Assembly: GCA_964567845.1 (NCBI GenBank) | Contig: CAZMOG010000026.1 | Coordinates: 1-22,241 of the forward strand | Origin: RGIG9079 sp964567845 | GTDB lineage: Bacteria; Bacteroidota; Bacteroidia; Bacteroidales; Marinifilaceae | DNA length: 22,241 bases | Direction: 5' to 3' | In this document: positions 5,974 through 15,001 of the stretch, in pieces | How positions within the stretch are numbered: position 1 is the first letter of the stretch | Layout of the letters: every line of letters starts with the position of its first letter | The notes under the pieces: model-generated | What the model was told of the DNA's origin: nothing | The model's database searches: none | The model's input: the letters and a program-made list of their open reading frames with translations, nothing else | Position numbers and translations under genes: made by a program

Positions 5974-7317
5974 TTAATTAATCACCATCGACACCATCCA
6001 AGCTGCACAAGCATCATGATGACTCATAGTCTCGGCAAATGGAGTAACAGTCACTATCTCATAACCAAAGGCCTGTTGAACCGCAATGGAATTATGATAC
6101 GGCACAACCCGATCGCCCTTTGAATAGAACAACTTGATTGGACGTTTCGGCCTCCACCCCTTGGTCAAATCATTCTTATCGAGCGCAGAGTAAAGAGCCT
6201 TGACAACTGCCGAATTATCATCAAACATAGCTTGACTTAAAATATCACTCAGATAAATCTCGTCATCGGCCAGATTATCGTTTACTGTTGTACGGACATT
6301 TTGGAAAAAGTATTCATTTATCTCTGTCGAGATGTAGTTTTTACTTCTTACCATTTTGTCGATTGTATCCTTGTGCTTCAAATAATTCTCCGAGAAAAAA
6401 TCCACTTCACTAACTCCCCCGAAGAGCAATGGATAGGAATCGAGCATTGCCTTTAATGTTAACGGGAACACCAACGGATAGATTGTCTTTCCCGACTCCA
6501 AATAGTGCTCCATTGTAATTAATGGAGAGTAAGGCCCTGCACAACACGATGAATAATCAAAACGCCACTCCTTGGCAAACGAACCATGGGTATCCATATA
6601 TTTGTGGATAGCCAATGCATTTCCTCCTCCTTGCGAAGCCCCCATCGCTGTCATTTTCCACCCCTCTGCCATAGGCGCCACAGCCAACGAATCAAACAAT
6701 GCATAACCTGCAGTTAAAGCATCGAGCGAGTTTATTGCACAAAGTTCATGGTTCAAATATGGATGCACCATGCTCTTTGTTGAACCATATCCAATATAAT
6801 CGGGCATTATTACCAATCTGTTCCCCAACATAAATGGCTCCATTGGGAATCCCACAGTGGGCGCATCTCCGTTGGAACTGATTGTATAGTGCTCCATAAG
6901 GGTAATGTTTTCGGGCGATATATCACACCACTCCTCGCCTTTGAAATATCCTAACCAATATATCATTGATGACAACTCTACCGAATTAGCATATTGGTCT
7001 GTACTGTTGTATAGAAATGAAATTTTTCTGAATGATAAATCCACATCACTACCCAGATTGTTAGCCTGCTTTATGTCATCGACATATTTTACAACCTGAT
7101 TGTAAAGAGCATCATTCTGAGCTCTGGACTCATCCGACAGGTTTTCATTATCAAGCATGTTGGAGATAAACTCCAAAAGCGGATACTTTTTATCCTGCTG
7201 TATTGTAAATCTCTTCGATTGACTCAGTTTCAACGCTTGATTCATTGGATCCTCATTATTACACGCAACAGCCACCACTAATGCTATTAATAACAGAACT
7301 AACTTTAATATCTTCAT
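5974..7317 (-). CDS. Lipoprotein alpha/beta hydrolase, secretory-lipase-like, 447 aa
   Basis: The N-terminus ends ALVVAVAC, a lipobox with Cys19 lipidated, so the enzyme is anchored on a membrane outside the cytoplasm. The alpha/beta-hydrolase nucleophile elbow is GASQG, with Ser228. Asp402 in YSKGDRVVPY is the likely acid, and His433 or His434 in MSHHDACA the likely base. The stretch PDYIGYGSTKSMVHPYL (about 172-188) is typical of the secretory-lipase and related esterase group (PF03583-like), where it precedes the nucleophile. Its natural ester substrate cannot be read from sequence. It starts 5 nt after the TolC-like gene, so it is expressed with the RND pump. That link is unusual and could mean the pump and hydrolase act on related hydrophobic compounds, which is an inference. 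Confidence 0.86.
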   Translation of the reverse strand: MKILKLVLLLIALVVAVACNNEDPMNQALKLSQSKRFTIQQDKKYPLLEFISNMLDNENLSDESRAQNDALYNQVVKYVDDIKQANNLGSDVDLSFRKISFLYNSTDQYANSVELSSMIYWLGYFKGEEWCDISPENITLMEHYTISSNGDAPTVGFPMEPFMLGNRLVIMPDYIGYGSTKSMVHPYLNHELCAINSLDALTAGYALFDSLAVAPMAEGWKMTAMGASQGGGNALAIHKYMDTHGSFAKEWRFDYSSCCAGPYSPLITMEHYLESGKTIYPLVFPLTLKAMLDSYPLLFGGVSEVDFFSENYLKHKDTIDKMVRSKNYISTEINEYFFQNVRTTVNDNLADDEIYLSDILSQAMFDDNSAVVKALYSALDKNDLTKGWRPKRPIKLFYSKGDRVVPYHNSIAVQQAFGYEIVTVTPFAETMSHHDACAAWMVSMVIN

Positions 7318-7322
7318 CTATT

Positions 7323-8612
7323 TTATTTAACTATACTCTCACCTATTGCCTTACGATAATCTGCAATTGCGACATGCTGGTTATGCCATGCAGAAATCAT
7401 TCCGGTATATGCAGCAATCCACGATGTTTGTGCTGACAATACATCAAGAATCGATAATTTTCCTTCGGTGTAACTATAGGTATTCAACTCCAGATTCTCA
7501 TCGGCAATTGTAACATTCTGACTCGCAATCTCAATTTTACCAACATTTTCGTTCATTACAGTCCACGCCTCGGCAACCTGTCTATTCACGGCATCGATCT
7601 GTTTCTGAAGCTCATATTCACTGCTCTTCAAGTGGTTACGTTCAATATTCATACTTTTGTATCTTGCACCCCACTTGAATATTGGAACACTTAGTTTTAC
7701 ATAAAGAGCATGTCCCCAATAGCCCTTATTATCAACGTTCATTGATGAACTGCCCCATGTCTCACTCAATCCGGCATAGAGCGCTGGGTTGTAATCGGCA
7801 GCCACGCGCTTTACCTGCTGTTTTTGAAGTTTTACATTCAACTCGGCTATTGCTATTTCGGGGCGTAATGACAATACATTGCTGTATGAAACCTCGCCCG
7901 GAATCTCTAAATTCGATGAAATTTCATCCTCGACATCGATAAGGGTGTATGGGTCGCGTCCCATCATTATGTTCAAATTCTGCAAAGCCAACTCGTAATA
8001 GGTTTTGCTCTCAATCTCTTGCAATTTTGCCTCAGCCAGGCGACTCTCGGTTTGAATCAAATCGGTTTTGGCAATCTTTCCCTCGTTGTAACGAATCTCA
8101 ACCACATCGCGCAAATCGGTGATGATTTGAACATAACGCTTTACAGCATTATACATACTCTTTTGAGCTACAGCACCCCAATAGGCCATTTCTGCTCCGT
8201 GCATAACATTTGAAACTGTTAAATCAATGGCTGCTTGTGCTGCCTGTCCCTGTAATTTTGCACTCTTTACATTACTTACAATTGCTCCTCCGGCATAGAT
8301 AGGCTGAGTCAACTCGGCACCAAGTGAGAAGTCTTCACGCTCCAACGGGAAGAATATTTCGGTTGTGGGGATACCGTAATCACGATCGGCCAATGAGTAT
8401 CTGAATATAGCCGCACCGCTAATTGCCGGAAGATAGGCTGTCTTTGCATATTTAATTGCACTCTGCACCGCCTCGTACTCTGCCATACTGGCCTTCAAAT
8501 CCTGGCTATATTCCAATACCTGTTTCTTGAAGGTATGGATATTGACACTCTCCTGCGCAACTGTAGGGGAAACAAACAAAAGGGTCAGCAGTATCAATAT
8601 ATCTTTTCTCAT
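7323..8612 (-). CDS. TolC-family outer-membrane efflux channel, 429 aa
   Basis: A signal peptide (about 1-19, ending PTVAQ) precedes two repeated outer-membrane-efflux-protein halves, rich in long helices typical of the periplasmic barrel. Recognisable pieces are the segment from RYNEGKIAKTDLIQTESRLA to NIMMGRDP in the first half, and YTEGKLSILDVLSAQ in the second. Length fits the family (about 420-490 aa). It forms the trimeric outer-membrane exit duct of the tripartite pump encoded just upstream. There are 7 nt between the RND stop and this start and 5 nt between its own stop and the lipase-like gene. Confidence 0.95.
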   Translation of the reverse strand: MRKDILILLTLLFVSPTVAQESVNIHTFKKQVLEYSQDLKASMAEYEAVQSAIKYAKTAYLPAISGAAIFRYSLADRDYGIPTTEIFFPLEREDFSLGAELTQPIYAGGAIVSNVKSAKLQGQAAQAAIDLTVSNVMHGAEMAYWGAVAQKSMYNAVKRYVQIITDLRDVVEIRYNEGKIAKTDLIQTESRLAEAKLQEIESKTYYELALQNLNIMMGRDPYTLIDVEDEISSNLEIPGEVSYSNVLSLRPEIAIAELNVKLQKQQVKRVAADYNPALYAGLSETWGSSSMNVDNKGYWGHALYVKLSVPIFKWGARYKSMNIERNHLKSSEYELQKQIDAVNRQVAEAWTVMNENVGKIEIASQNVTIADENLELNTYSYTEGKLSILDVLSAQTSWIAAYTGMISAWHNQHVAIADYRKAIGESIVK

Positions 8613-8619
8613 AGCTTTA

Positions 8620-11600
8620 CTATTTTATCTTGAAGAAAATACAATAACATACCGGCAATACCAGAATTGTCAGAAGTGTAGAGGCTAACAAACCACCCAT
8701 AATGGTTGCTGCCATACCTCCGAACATCGAGTCTGCCAACAATGGAATCATTCCCAAAATTGTTGTACCCGACGACATTGATACAGGCACGATTCTGGTC
8801 TTCGTACTTTGAATCACAGCCTCAAGAGGGGCTACTCCCTCGTTAAGCTGAATTCCAATCTCATCGACAAGAACAATTGCATTCTTAATATTCATTCCTA
8901 TCAATCCTAATAAACCCAATGTTGCAAAGAAGTCCAGGCTTTTGCCACAAAGCAACAATCCCAGTACAACTCCAATGAACATCAGAGGCAACATGCACAT
9001 AATCAATACCGATTTTCTGTAACTATCAGGAAATAGAACCAATAGTGTAATAAACATTATCAAAACAGCAATGGGCAACTTTCCTGCCAATGCCTGCATT
9101 GTAATATCTTGCGATTCCATCTCTCCAAAGTACTTCATTCTGTACCCGGCAGGCAGTTCGATTGTCTCAACCAATGCCTTTACCTCATTGAACGAGGCCG
9201 CAGTGTTGCCTCCACGAGCCGGTGAACACTGTATACTCATTTTGCGTTCACGGTTAAAACGCTGGATTTGGTTATAGTCGTATGCTATTTCAGAGTAGTC
9301 AAGTACCTGCTCCAAACTGCAACTCTTTCCCGAGGCACTATAGACCGGAAGACTTTTAATGTCGTTCAAACTCTTTTTACCGATACTCTCATCCATTAAA
9401 AGAATTGGCAATGATTTATCACCCTTGCGATATGCTCCAATCGGCATACCCGATGTTGCAACACTCATTGCATTTGCCACATCGCTACGTGTCACGCCAA
9501 ACATATCTCCCTTGTTTTGCGAGTACATGTGTTGCCACACCGGAACCTTAACACCCCAACTGTTTCTTACATCAATAACCGAATTGCATGAATCCTTTAT
9601 CAACATCTCAGCCTTAGCAACCAACATTGCAAGGGTGTCAATATTGTGACCGATAAAGGCAAAGTCGATAGGAGCATCGGGCACAGGCGACAATGCAAAG
9701 AGCGACGATGTGGTCCTTATATCAGGGAAGTTTGCAACCATGTGGTTGTAGAATCGCTCTTCGACATCCGAGGTAACCTCAACATCGTTCACCTCTATCA
9801 AAACGTTGGCGTAGTTTGGCATAGGTCCGTATGCCGAACTTGCCAGATAGTATCTTACGGGCGAGGCTCCCATTGATATAGAGTAGTGAGTAATTTCCGG
9901 CTGCTCTGCCAACCACTCCTCCAGTTCAAGGACACTCTGTTTTGTTGAATGTATTCCGTAACCCTCCGGCAAAACCAAATCTGCACGGAAGTATGTTTTA
10001 CTCATAAATGGGAAGAAACTCTTAGGCATTCTAGCCATTACCCAGAATGAGAGAATCAAAACTACAATAATTGTCAATACAGTTGCATACCTGTGCTTTA
10101 TCAATTTTGCCAAGAAACGTTGGAACCAATTATAGAATTTAGTATCGTATGGATCAGATAATTTCTGCCCGGGCTTTACATCTTCAAGGATAAAGTTTCC
10201 GAAGGTTGTGGTCTGAGTCAAAGCAAAAACCCAACTCAAAGTCAATGATAGTGCCAATACCACAAACAACGGCTTAACAATCTCGGCCACAGAAGCCGGT
10301 GCCAAATATAGTGGCAAGAATGAACAGACTGCAATAAATGTTGCACCCGCCAATGCCCACTGTGGTTTCTGCGCACCATCGATCAAGGCCTGCCAGCGGC
10401 GCACTCCGCGACGCACTGCTATCTGAGCATTATCGGTTACTACAATAGCGTTATCGACCAGCATTCCCATTGCAATGATAAATGCAGCCAGCGAAGTTCT
10501 GTTTAAGCCCTCGCCCGTAAAGGTCATTAAAAGAAGTGTACCAGCCACCGAGAAGAGAAGCGACGAACCTATCAACCAACCTGCTCTAGTTCCCATTACA
10601 AGGAAGATGATTGCAATGACAATTACCAACGACTCTATCAAGTTGATAATAAATCCATTGTTCGCATCGTTGGCAATTATATTCTCAGGGTATAAGCTAA
10701 CCAGCTCCATCCCCAGGGGCAATCTCTCTTTTACATCATTGATAATCAGATCAACCCTTGTTCCAACAGCCACCACATCATCTTTAGAACCCGATGCCAC
10801 ACCTATCCCCAAAGCATCTTTGCCATCTACACGCAACAACTGTGTTGGCGGATCATAGTAACCTCGCTCAACGGCTGCAATATCGCCCAAACGAACCTGC
10901 GTCCCTGTCGAAGTTGTTACAATCTGATCTTTAATATCATCGAGAGTTGCGTATGCACCATTGGCCATTAAACGTAACTCATAACTTCCGGTTTGAACCG
11001 AACCGGAATTGACAATAACATTCTGCTTTGCCAATACAGCTTTCAAGTGGTCAGGATTGATATTCATTGCAGCCATCTTGGCCGGCGAAATTTTTACATA
11101 GATAACCTCGGTCTGCTCACCATAAATGGTTACCCTATCAACACCCTCTACGGGACTGAGTAACATTTTCATCTCGTTTGCCCAGTCGCGCATATCGGTG
11201 TATGAGTAGCCCGGCTCTGCAACAAGAGCATAATAAATTCCATACACGGCTCCGAAATCATCATTGACCATCACATCGCCACATCCGGAGGGAAGTTGAG
11301 GTTTTATATTTAATACCTTTCTGCGCAGTTCATCCCATTTATTAGGCATCTCCTCGGGAGTTAATGTAGCCTCGAACTCTATGGTAATTTTTGAAATTCC
11401 AAAATAGGACTCCGACTTTACCTTGTAAACATCGGCCATTGCCTGAATTTCACGCTCAATGGGGACCGTTACCAACTCCTCTACTTCAAGAGGAGTTGCT
11501 CCCGGATATTGGGTTATAAGAGTTGCCTGTTTAATAACAAAGGGGGCATCCTCTTTTTTCGGCAGGCTAAAGAAGGCAAATACTCCTCCTATCAAAAAAA

Positions 11601-11658
11601 TTGCAAGGAAGAAATAGATTACCTTCTTGTTCTCTAAGGAGTATTTAGGTATATTCAT
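8620..11658 (-). CDS. RND-family inner-membrane efflux transporter (AcrB/HAE-like), 1012 aa
   Basis: Full-length RND transporter with an early TM helix (about 12-31), a first large periplasmic domain (PGATPLEVEELVTVPIE at 52-68), a TM2-TM6 block and the second half repeating the plan. In TM4 the proton-relay motif reads GMLVDNAIVV (Asp402, Asn403), where AcrB has Asp-Asp. Lys925 in TM10 (NIKNAIVLVDE) matches the relay lysine. These features place it in the proton-driven RND group, exporting hydrophobic or amphipathic compounds, rather than SecDF or MmpL types. The real substrate is unknown; some Bacteroidota members act on bile salts or drugs and others on native lipids. It lies between the adaptor (12 nt gap) and the TolC-like channel (7 nt gap). 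Confidence 0.96.
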   Translation of the reverse strand: MNIPKYSLENKKVIYFFLAIFLIGGVFAFFSLPKKEDAPFVIKQATLITQYPGATPLEVEELVTVPIEREIQAMADVYKVKSESYFGISKITIEFEATLTPEEMPNKWDELRRKVLNIKPQLPSGCGDVMVNDDFGAVYGIYYALVAEPGYSYTDMRDWANEMKMLLSPVEGVDRVTIYGEQTEVIYVKISPAKMAAMNINPDHLKAVLAKQNVIVNSGSVQTGSYELRLMANGAYATLDDIKDQIVTTSTGTQVRLGDIAAVERGYYDPPTQLLRVDGKDALGIGVASGSKDDVVAVGTRVDLIINDVKERLPLGMELVSLYPENIIANDANNGFIINLIESLVIVIAIIFLVMGTRAGWLIGSSLLFSVAGTLLLMTFTGEGLNRTSLAAFIIAMGMLVDNAIVVTDNAQIAVRRGVRRWQALIDGAQKPQWALAGATFIAVCSFLPLYLAPASVAEIVKPLFVVLALSLTLSWVFALTQTTTFGNFILEDVKPGQKLSDPYDTKFYNWFQRFLAKLIKHRYATVLTIIVVLILSFWVMARMPKSFFPFMSKTYFRADLVLPEGYGIHSTKQSVLELEEWLAEQPEITHYSISMGASPVRYYLASSAYGPMPNYANVLIEVNDVEVTSDVEERFYNHMVANFPDIRTTSSLFALSPVPDAPIDFAFIGHNIDTLAMLVAKAEMLIKDSCNSVIDVRNSWGVKVPVWQHMYSQNKGDMFGVTRSDVANAMSVATSGMPIGAYRKGDKSLPILLMDESIGKKSLNDIKSLPVYSASGKSCSLEQVLDYSEIAYDYNQIQRFNRERKMSIQCSPARGGNTAASFNEVKALVETIELPAGYRMKYFGEMESQDITMQALAGKLPIAVLIMFITLLVLFPDSYRKSVLIMCMLPLMFIGVVLGLLLCGKSLDFFATLGLLGLIGMNIKNAIVLVDEIGIQLNEGVAPLEAVIQSTKTRIVPVSMSSGTTILGMIPLLADSMFGGMAATIMGGLLASTLLTILVLPVCYCIFFKIK

Positions 11659-11670
11659 ACATGCAGATTT

Positions 11671-12729
11671 TTACTTCGATAAAACACTAACCTTCTGACC
11701 ATCATTAAGTAATGATGCACCTGCAACAACTACATTATCTGTTGGAGTCAAAGCAGCTTTTACAGCAACTCTACCACCTTCAACTACAATTGGTGACAAC
11801 TCCACCATTACTTTTTTAACGGTTCCCGATGCAGAGTTATAAACCATTATGTATGTATCATTTCCTGTAGCAGCAGGTACAACTGCCGAAATCGGTAGCG
11901 AATACAGACCATTAAACTGACTATTCACAACATTGGCAATTACATTGCACGAGAATCCGACAGCCACCCTATAAGTTGACAAATCAAACTCGGGATCCAC
12001 TATTTCCAATTTGAATGGAATTCCTGCACCATCGGGCGAGGCTGAGATAAGTTGTTTTAATTTACACTTGAATAATTTTCCTTGGTATGTATCAAATTCA
12101 ACAAACAACTTTGTTTCGGGAGTAAAATAGAGTGCATTACTCTCGGGAACTGTAAATCTAATCTCCAAATCTTTGGGATTAACAATCTCAAGTACAGCTG
12201 TTCCTGCCACAACCCTATCATACCGATTGACAAATTTGTCTAAAATAAATCCATTGAAAGGAGCATAAATTTTAGTGTCATTTACATTTCGTTCAGCAAT
12301 TTCGTAGGCACTTTTTGCGCTTTCGTACGAGGCTTGAGTAGTTTCATACTCCTGCTTTGAAATGGCATTGCGCTCATATAGACGCTCGGCACGTTTCAGA
12401 GCCTCGTACTGTGTTGCCATTGCCACCTTTTTGGCATTACAATCCAAAACAACCTCTTGAGGATCAAGCTCTATGAGCAAATCTCCTGTCCTCACTTTAT
12501 CTCCTGAAGCTACATGTGTATTTAGAATCAAACCACCCATCTTAAATGCTAATTTACTTGATTGATTGGCTTGAACACTTCCTGTATAACTTCGTGTTAT
12601 TGAGGCAAGATTACGTACTTGCTCGATTTTGACACTCTTTGGCAGAGAAACTTTACTCTCCACACTCTTTTTGCATGCAGAAACAATACATATTGTAGCA
12701 ACACACATTCCAATCAAAAATCTATTCAT
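11671..12729 (-). CDS. Periplasmic adaptor (membrane fusion) lipoprotein of the RND pump, 352 aa
   Basis: The start is taken at the ATG 12729-12727. A longer frame begins only at a TTG (12750) and would put charged residues before a good signal peptide. From the ATG the leader ends CIVSAC with Cys19 lipidated. The order is typical of HlyD/AcrA adaptors: half of a lipoyl domain (about 48-88, ASGDKVRTGDLLIELDP), a coiled-coil hairpin (about 89-150), the second lipoyl half (about 152-185, TKIYAPFNGFILDKFVNRY), then beta-barrel and membrane-proximal domains. It links the RND transporter to the TolC-like channel. It is the first gene of the operon, with its start 84 nt from the divergent endonuclease gene. 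Confidence 0.94.
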   Translation of the reverse strand: MNRFLIGMCVATICIVSACKKSVESKVSLPKSVKIEQVRNLASITRSYTGSVQANQSSKLAFKMGGLILNTHVASGDKVRTGDLLIELDPQEVVLDCNAKKVAMATQYEALKRAERLYERNAISKQEYETTQASYESAKSAYEIAERNVNDTKIYAPFNGFILDKFVNRYDRVVAGTAVLEIVNPKDLEIRFTVPESNALYFTPETKLFVEFDTYQGKLFKCKLKQLISASPDGAGIPFKLEIVDPEFDLSTYRVAVGFSCNVIANVVNSQFNGLYSLPISAVVPAATGNDTYIMVYNSASGTVKKVMVELSPIVVEGGRVAVKAALTPTDNVVVAGASLLNDGQKVSVLSK

Positions 12730-12747
12730 ATCGAATCTTTTTTTTTG

Positions 12748-12755
12748 CAAAAATA
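12748..12755 (-). promoter_or_regulatory. Candidate -7 box of the RND efflux operon
   Basis: Minus-strand TATTTTTG matches TAnnTTTG 18 nt upstream of the adaptor ATG. I see no clear -33 TTTG at the right spacing, and the area is AT-rich, so the match could be chance. Confidence 0.35.
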
Positions 12756-12788
12756 AATAAAAAGAGAAAAGTTAGAGAAGATTATAGC

Positions 12789-12796
12789 TATTTTTG
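12789..12796 (+). promoter_or_regulatory. Candidate -7 box of the endonuclease gene
   Basis: TATTTTTG matches TAnnTTTG 17 nt before the endonuclease ATG, implying a very short leader. No convincing -33 element is seen. Confidence 0.4.
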
Positions 12797-12813
12797 TATT
12801 CAAATTTTTAAAT

Positions 12814-13677
12814 ATGGCAACAAAACACGGCAATAGAGTAAAAAAAAGAACTCCACGAAAGAGTAAAAAGAGAAATAAAGTAAGCTTGATGAACAGATTG
12901 ACAGCCATTATGGTAATGGTTGCAGTTACGCTGTTTTTAAGTGGGACCATTACCCCAAAAGGGTGCAGTAGCGGCAATAGCGCCGAAGTTCCGAATGGAA
13001 TAGAGATTCCCGGAAAGATTCATAATCGCCCGGAACAGATAATCAGACACGAGGGCTATACAGTCAGTTATAACGAAAAGCTGCGTCTGCCCAATTGGGT
13101 TGCTTATGAACTTATACCTTCCGAAATACAGGGAAACGAAGAGCGTAGCGATTCATTTCTTCCCGACCCGATGGTCCAGGGTGTATGCCCAACAACAAAG
13201 GATTATACTAGAAGTGGTTATGATCGAGGCCACATGGCTCCCGCTGCTGATATGAAATGGAGCGAACAGGCAATGGAGGAGAGTTTCTACATGACAAATG
13301 TATGTCCGCAATTACACTCAATGAATTCGGGGATATGGTTGGCGTATGAAGAGCGAGCACGTACGTGGGCTCAAAATGATACAATCTGGATTGTTTGTGG
13401 ACCGATAGTTGAAAAAGGGGCCAAAACCATTGGCGAGAATAAGGTAGCCGTACCAACATATTTCTACAAAACATTTCTGAAAAGATATGGTGATTCATTC
13501 TCGTCATTGGCAATTTTGTGTCCAAATGTAGCAGAAAGAAAAAAGATGCGCGACTATGTTGTCTCTGTTGATTATGTAGAGCAACTTACCGGTATAGATT
13601 TCTATCCTGCCCTGCCCGACTCTACTGAAAATCAGATAGAGGCCCTCACTCCATACAAAGTTTGGAATATCAAGTAG
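12814..13677 (+). CDS. Membrane-anchored DNA/RNA non-specific endonuclease (NucA/EndoG family), 287 aa
   Basis: The catalytic domain shows the beta-beta-alpha-metal signature YDRGHMAPAADM, with DRGH at 137-140 and His140 as the general base. Downstream are the expected metal-ligand region TNVCPQLHSMNSGIW (161-175) and a conserved WIVCGP. The family cuts single- and double-stranded DNA and RNA with one Mg2+ ion. The N-terminus is unusual in shape: a strongly basic segment (residues 1-23, rich in Lys and Arg) precedes one hydrophobic helix (about 28-46). This suggests a type II signal-anchor protein with the nuclease domain in the periplasm, where it could degrade incoming nucleic acid for nutrition or defence. 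That role is inferred. The 3' end overlaps the convergent MATE gene by 8 nt. Confidence 0.94.
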   Translation: MATKHGNRVKKRTPRKSKKRNKVSLMNRLTAIMVMVAVTLFLSGTITPKGCSSGNSAEVPNGIEIPGKIHNRPEQIIRHEGYTVSYNEKLRLPNWVAYELIPSEIQGNEERSDSFLPDPMVQGVCPTTKDYTRSGYDRGHMAPAADMKWSEQAMEESFYMTNVCPQLHSMNSGIWLAYEERARTWAQNDTIWIVCGPIVEKGAKTIGENKVAVPTYFYKTFLKRYGDSFSSLAILCPNVAERKKMRDYVVSVDYVEQLTGIDFYPALPDSTENQIEALTPYKVWNIK

Positions 13678-15001
13678 TACGTCTGTACTCCGGCAACCAC
13701 AAAATATGTTGAACCACTCCGCGAAGCACCAGATAGGTCAAAAATGCAAGCCACAATCGGTCATTATTGTACTGCTCCGACCAAATCTGTGACCAAGACT
13801 CCGGTACCACAATTGGCGGAACAAAGAGAATTGCAAAAAAGGCAATAGCAGCAACAAGCATTGCCCAAAACATCTCTTTTGTGGCAGTTGCACCTATCAG
13901 GATTCCATCCCATAGAAAGGCGGCAAATCCACACAAAGGCACTGCCAATACCCAATAGATATAGCGTGTCGATGAATTCAAAACTTCGGCATTATCGGTT
14001 AATAGCGAAAGAAACTCCTGACCACCTACCAGATATGCAATAGTGAATATTGCCATTACAAGTGTACTCCAACGGAATAGATAATTTATTGCCTTTCTGC
14101 GTAAAGCAAACTCGGCAGCACCGGTATATCTGCCAACCAATGACTCTGCCGCATATGCAAAACCATCAAGAATGTATGAGAATATTGTAAAGAGTTGCAT
14201 TAGCAAAGTATTGACAGCCAAGACAGTATCCCCTTGTTTACCTCCCATCCACGTAAAGATTGTAGTGACCGATATAAGACATAAGGTACGAAAGAAAATT
14301 GCACTATTAAGGGTAAAAAAGCTGCGCATCTCACGCAAGTTCAAGGCCTCGCTCAATCTGCACATCATCAAAGAAGAACGGTAACTTCTAAACCATAAAG
14401 CAATTGCAATTCCCACTCCGGCATATTGTGCAATAAGAGTTCCAAGAGCAACTCCCTCGATTTTCATATCAAAAACATAGACCAAAATAAGGCTGGCACA
14501 GATATTTACAATATTCATTACTATTGCAATAAACATTGGATATTTGGTATTCTGCATTCCAATAAACCAGCCATTAAAGACATACAACCCAAGCATGGCT
14601 GGTGCTCCAAGAAGGACAATTTTGTAGTATTTAGCTGCCAATTCCGCAACCTGAGGCGAGGCATCGATAAAGAGAAATATAAGTTTCTCAATCGGCACCA
14701 TCAACAGTATTAGCATAAGCGAGGCTGCAATTGCAACCCCCAGAGCCTGAACCAATATGCGCATCTCCCCGGCAATATCATTACGCCCGAATGCCTGTGC
14801 AGTAAGTCCACTCGTTCCCATTCTCAAGAAGCCGAAATTCCAATACAGCATATTGAAAATCAGACCTCCAACGGCTATTGCACCTATATAGGCTGTTGAG
14901 TCGAAATGTCCTGTAATGGCAACATCGACCAACCCCAAAAGAGGTATCGTAATATTGGAGACTATCGATGGAGCCGCCAAGCGCAATATTGCCCTATTCA
15001 T
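13670..15001 (-). CDS. MATE-family transporter (DinF-like), 443 aa
   Basis: A 12-helix hydrophobic protein of the usual MATE length. The start APSIVSNITIPLLGLVDVAI is the typical TM1 region of the family, and the two MatE halves are recognisable, for example GTSGLTAQAFGRND after TM2 and DGFAYAAESLVGRY in the second half. The short N-terminus and these motifs point to the DinF branch. Such proteins exchange cations for organic compounds across the inner membrane; the substrate here is unknown. Its ATG overlaps the miaA stop as ATGA, so translation is probably coupled to miaA. Its own stop lies inside the last codons of the convergent endonuclease gene. Confidence 0.93.
   Translation of the reverse strand: MNRAILRLAAPSIVSNITIPLLGLVDVAITGHFDSTAYIGAIAVGGLIFNMLYWNFGFLRMGTSGLTAQAFGRNDIAGEMRILVQALGVAIAASLMLILLMVPIEKLIFLFIDASPQVAELAAKYYKIVLLGAPAMLGLYVFNGWFIGMQNTKYPMFIAIVMNIVNICASLILVYVFDMKIEGVALGTLIAQYAGVGIAIALWFRSYRSSLMMCRLSEALNLREMRSFFTLNSAIFFRTLCLISVTTIFTWMGGKQGDTVLAVNTLLMQLFTIFSYILDGFAYAAESLVGRYTGAAEFALRRKAINYLFRWSTLVMAIFTIAYLVGGQEFLSLLTDNAEVLNSSTRYIYWVLAVPLCGFAAFLWDGILIGATATKEMFWAMLVAAIAFFAILFVPPIVVPESWSQIWSEQYNNDRLWLAFLTYLVLRGVVQHILWLPEYRRTT

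Noticed and set aside
12727..12750. Longer adaptor protein starting at TTG 12750
   Set aside because: The ATG at 12729 gives a proper lipoprotein leader, and the upstream stretch is a poly-A/T tract that also holds a -7-like box.
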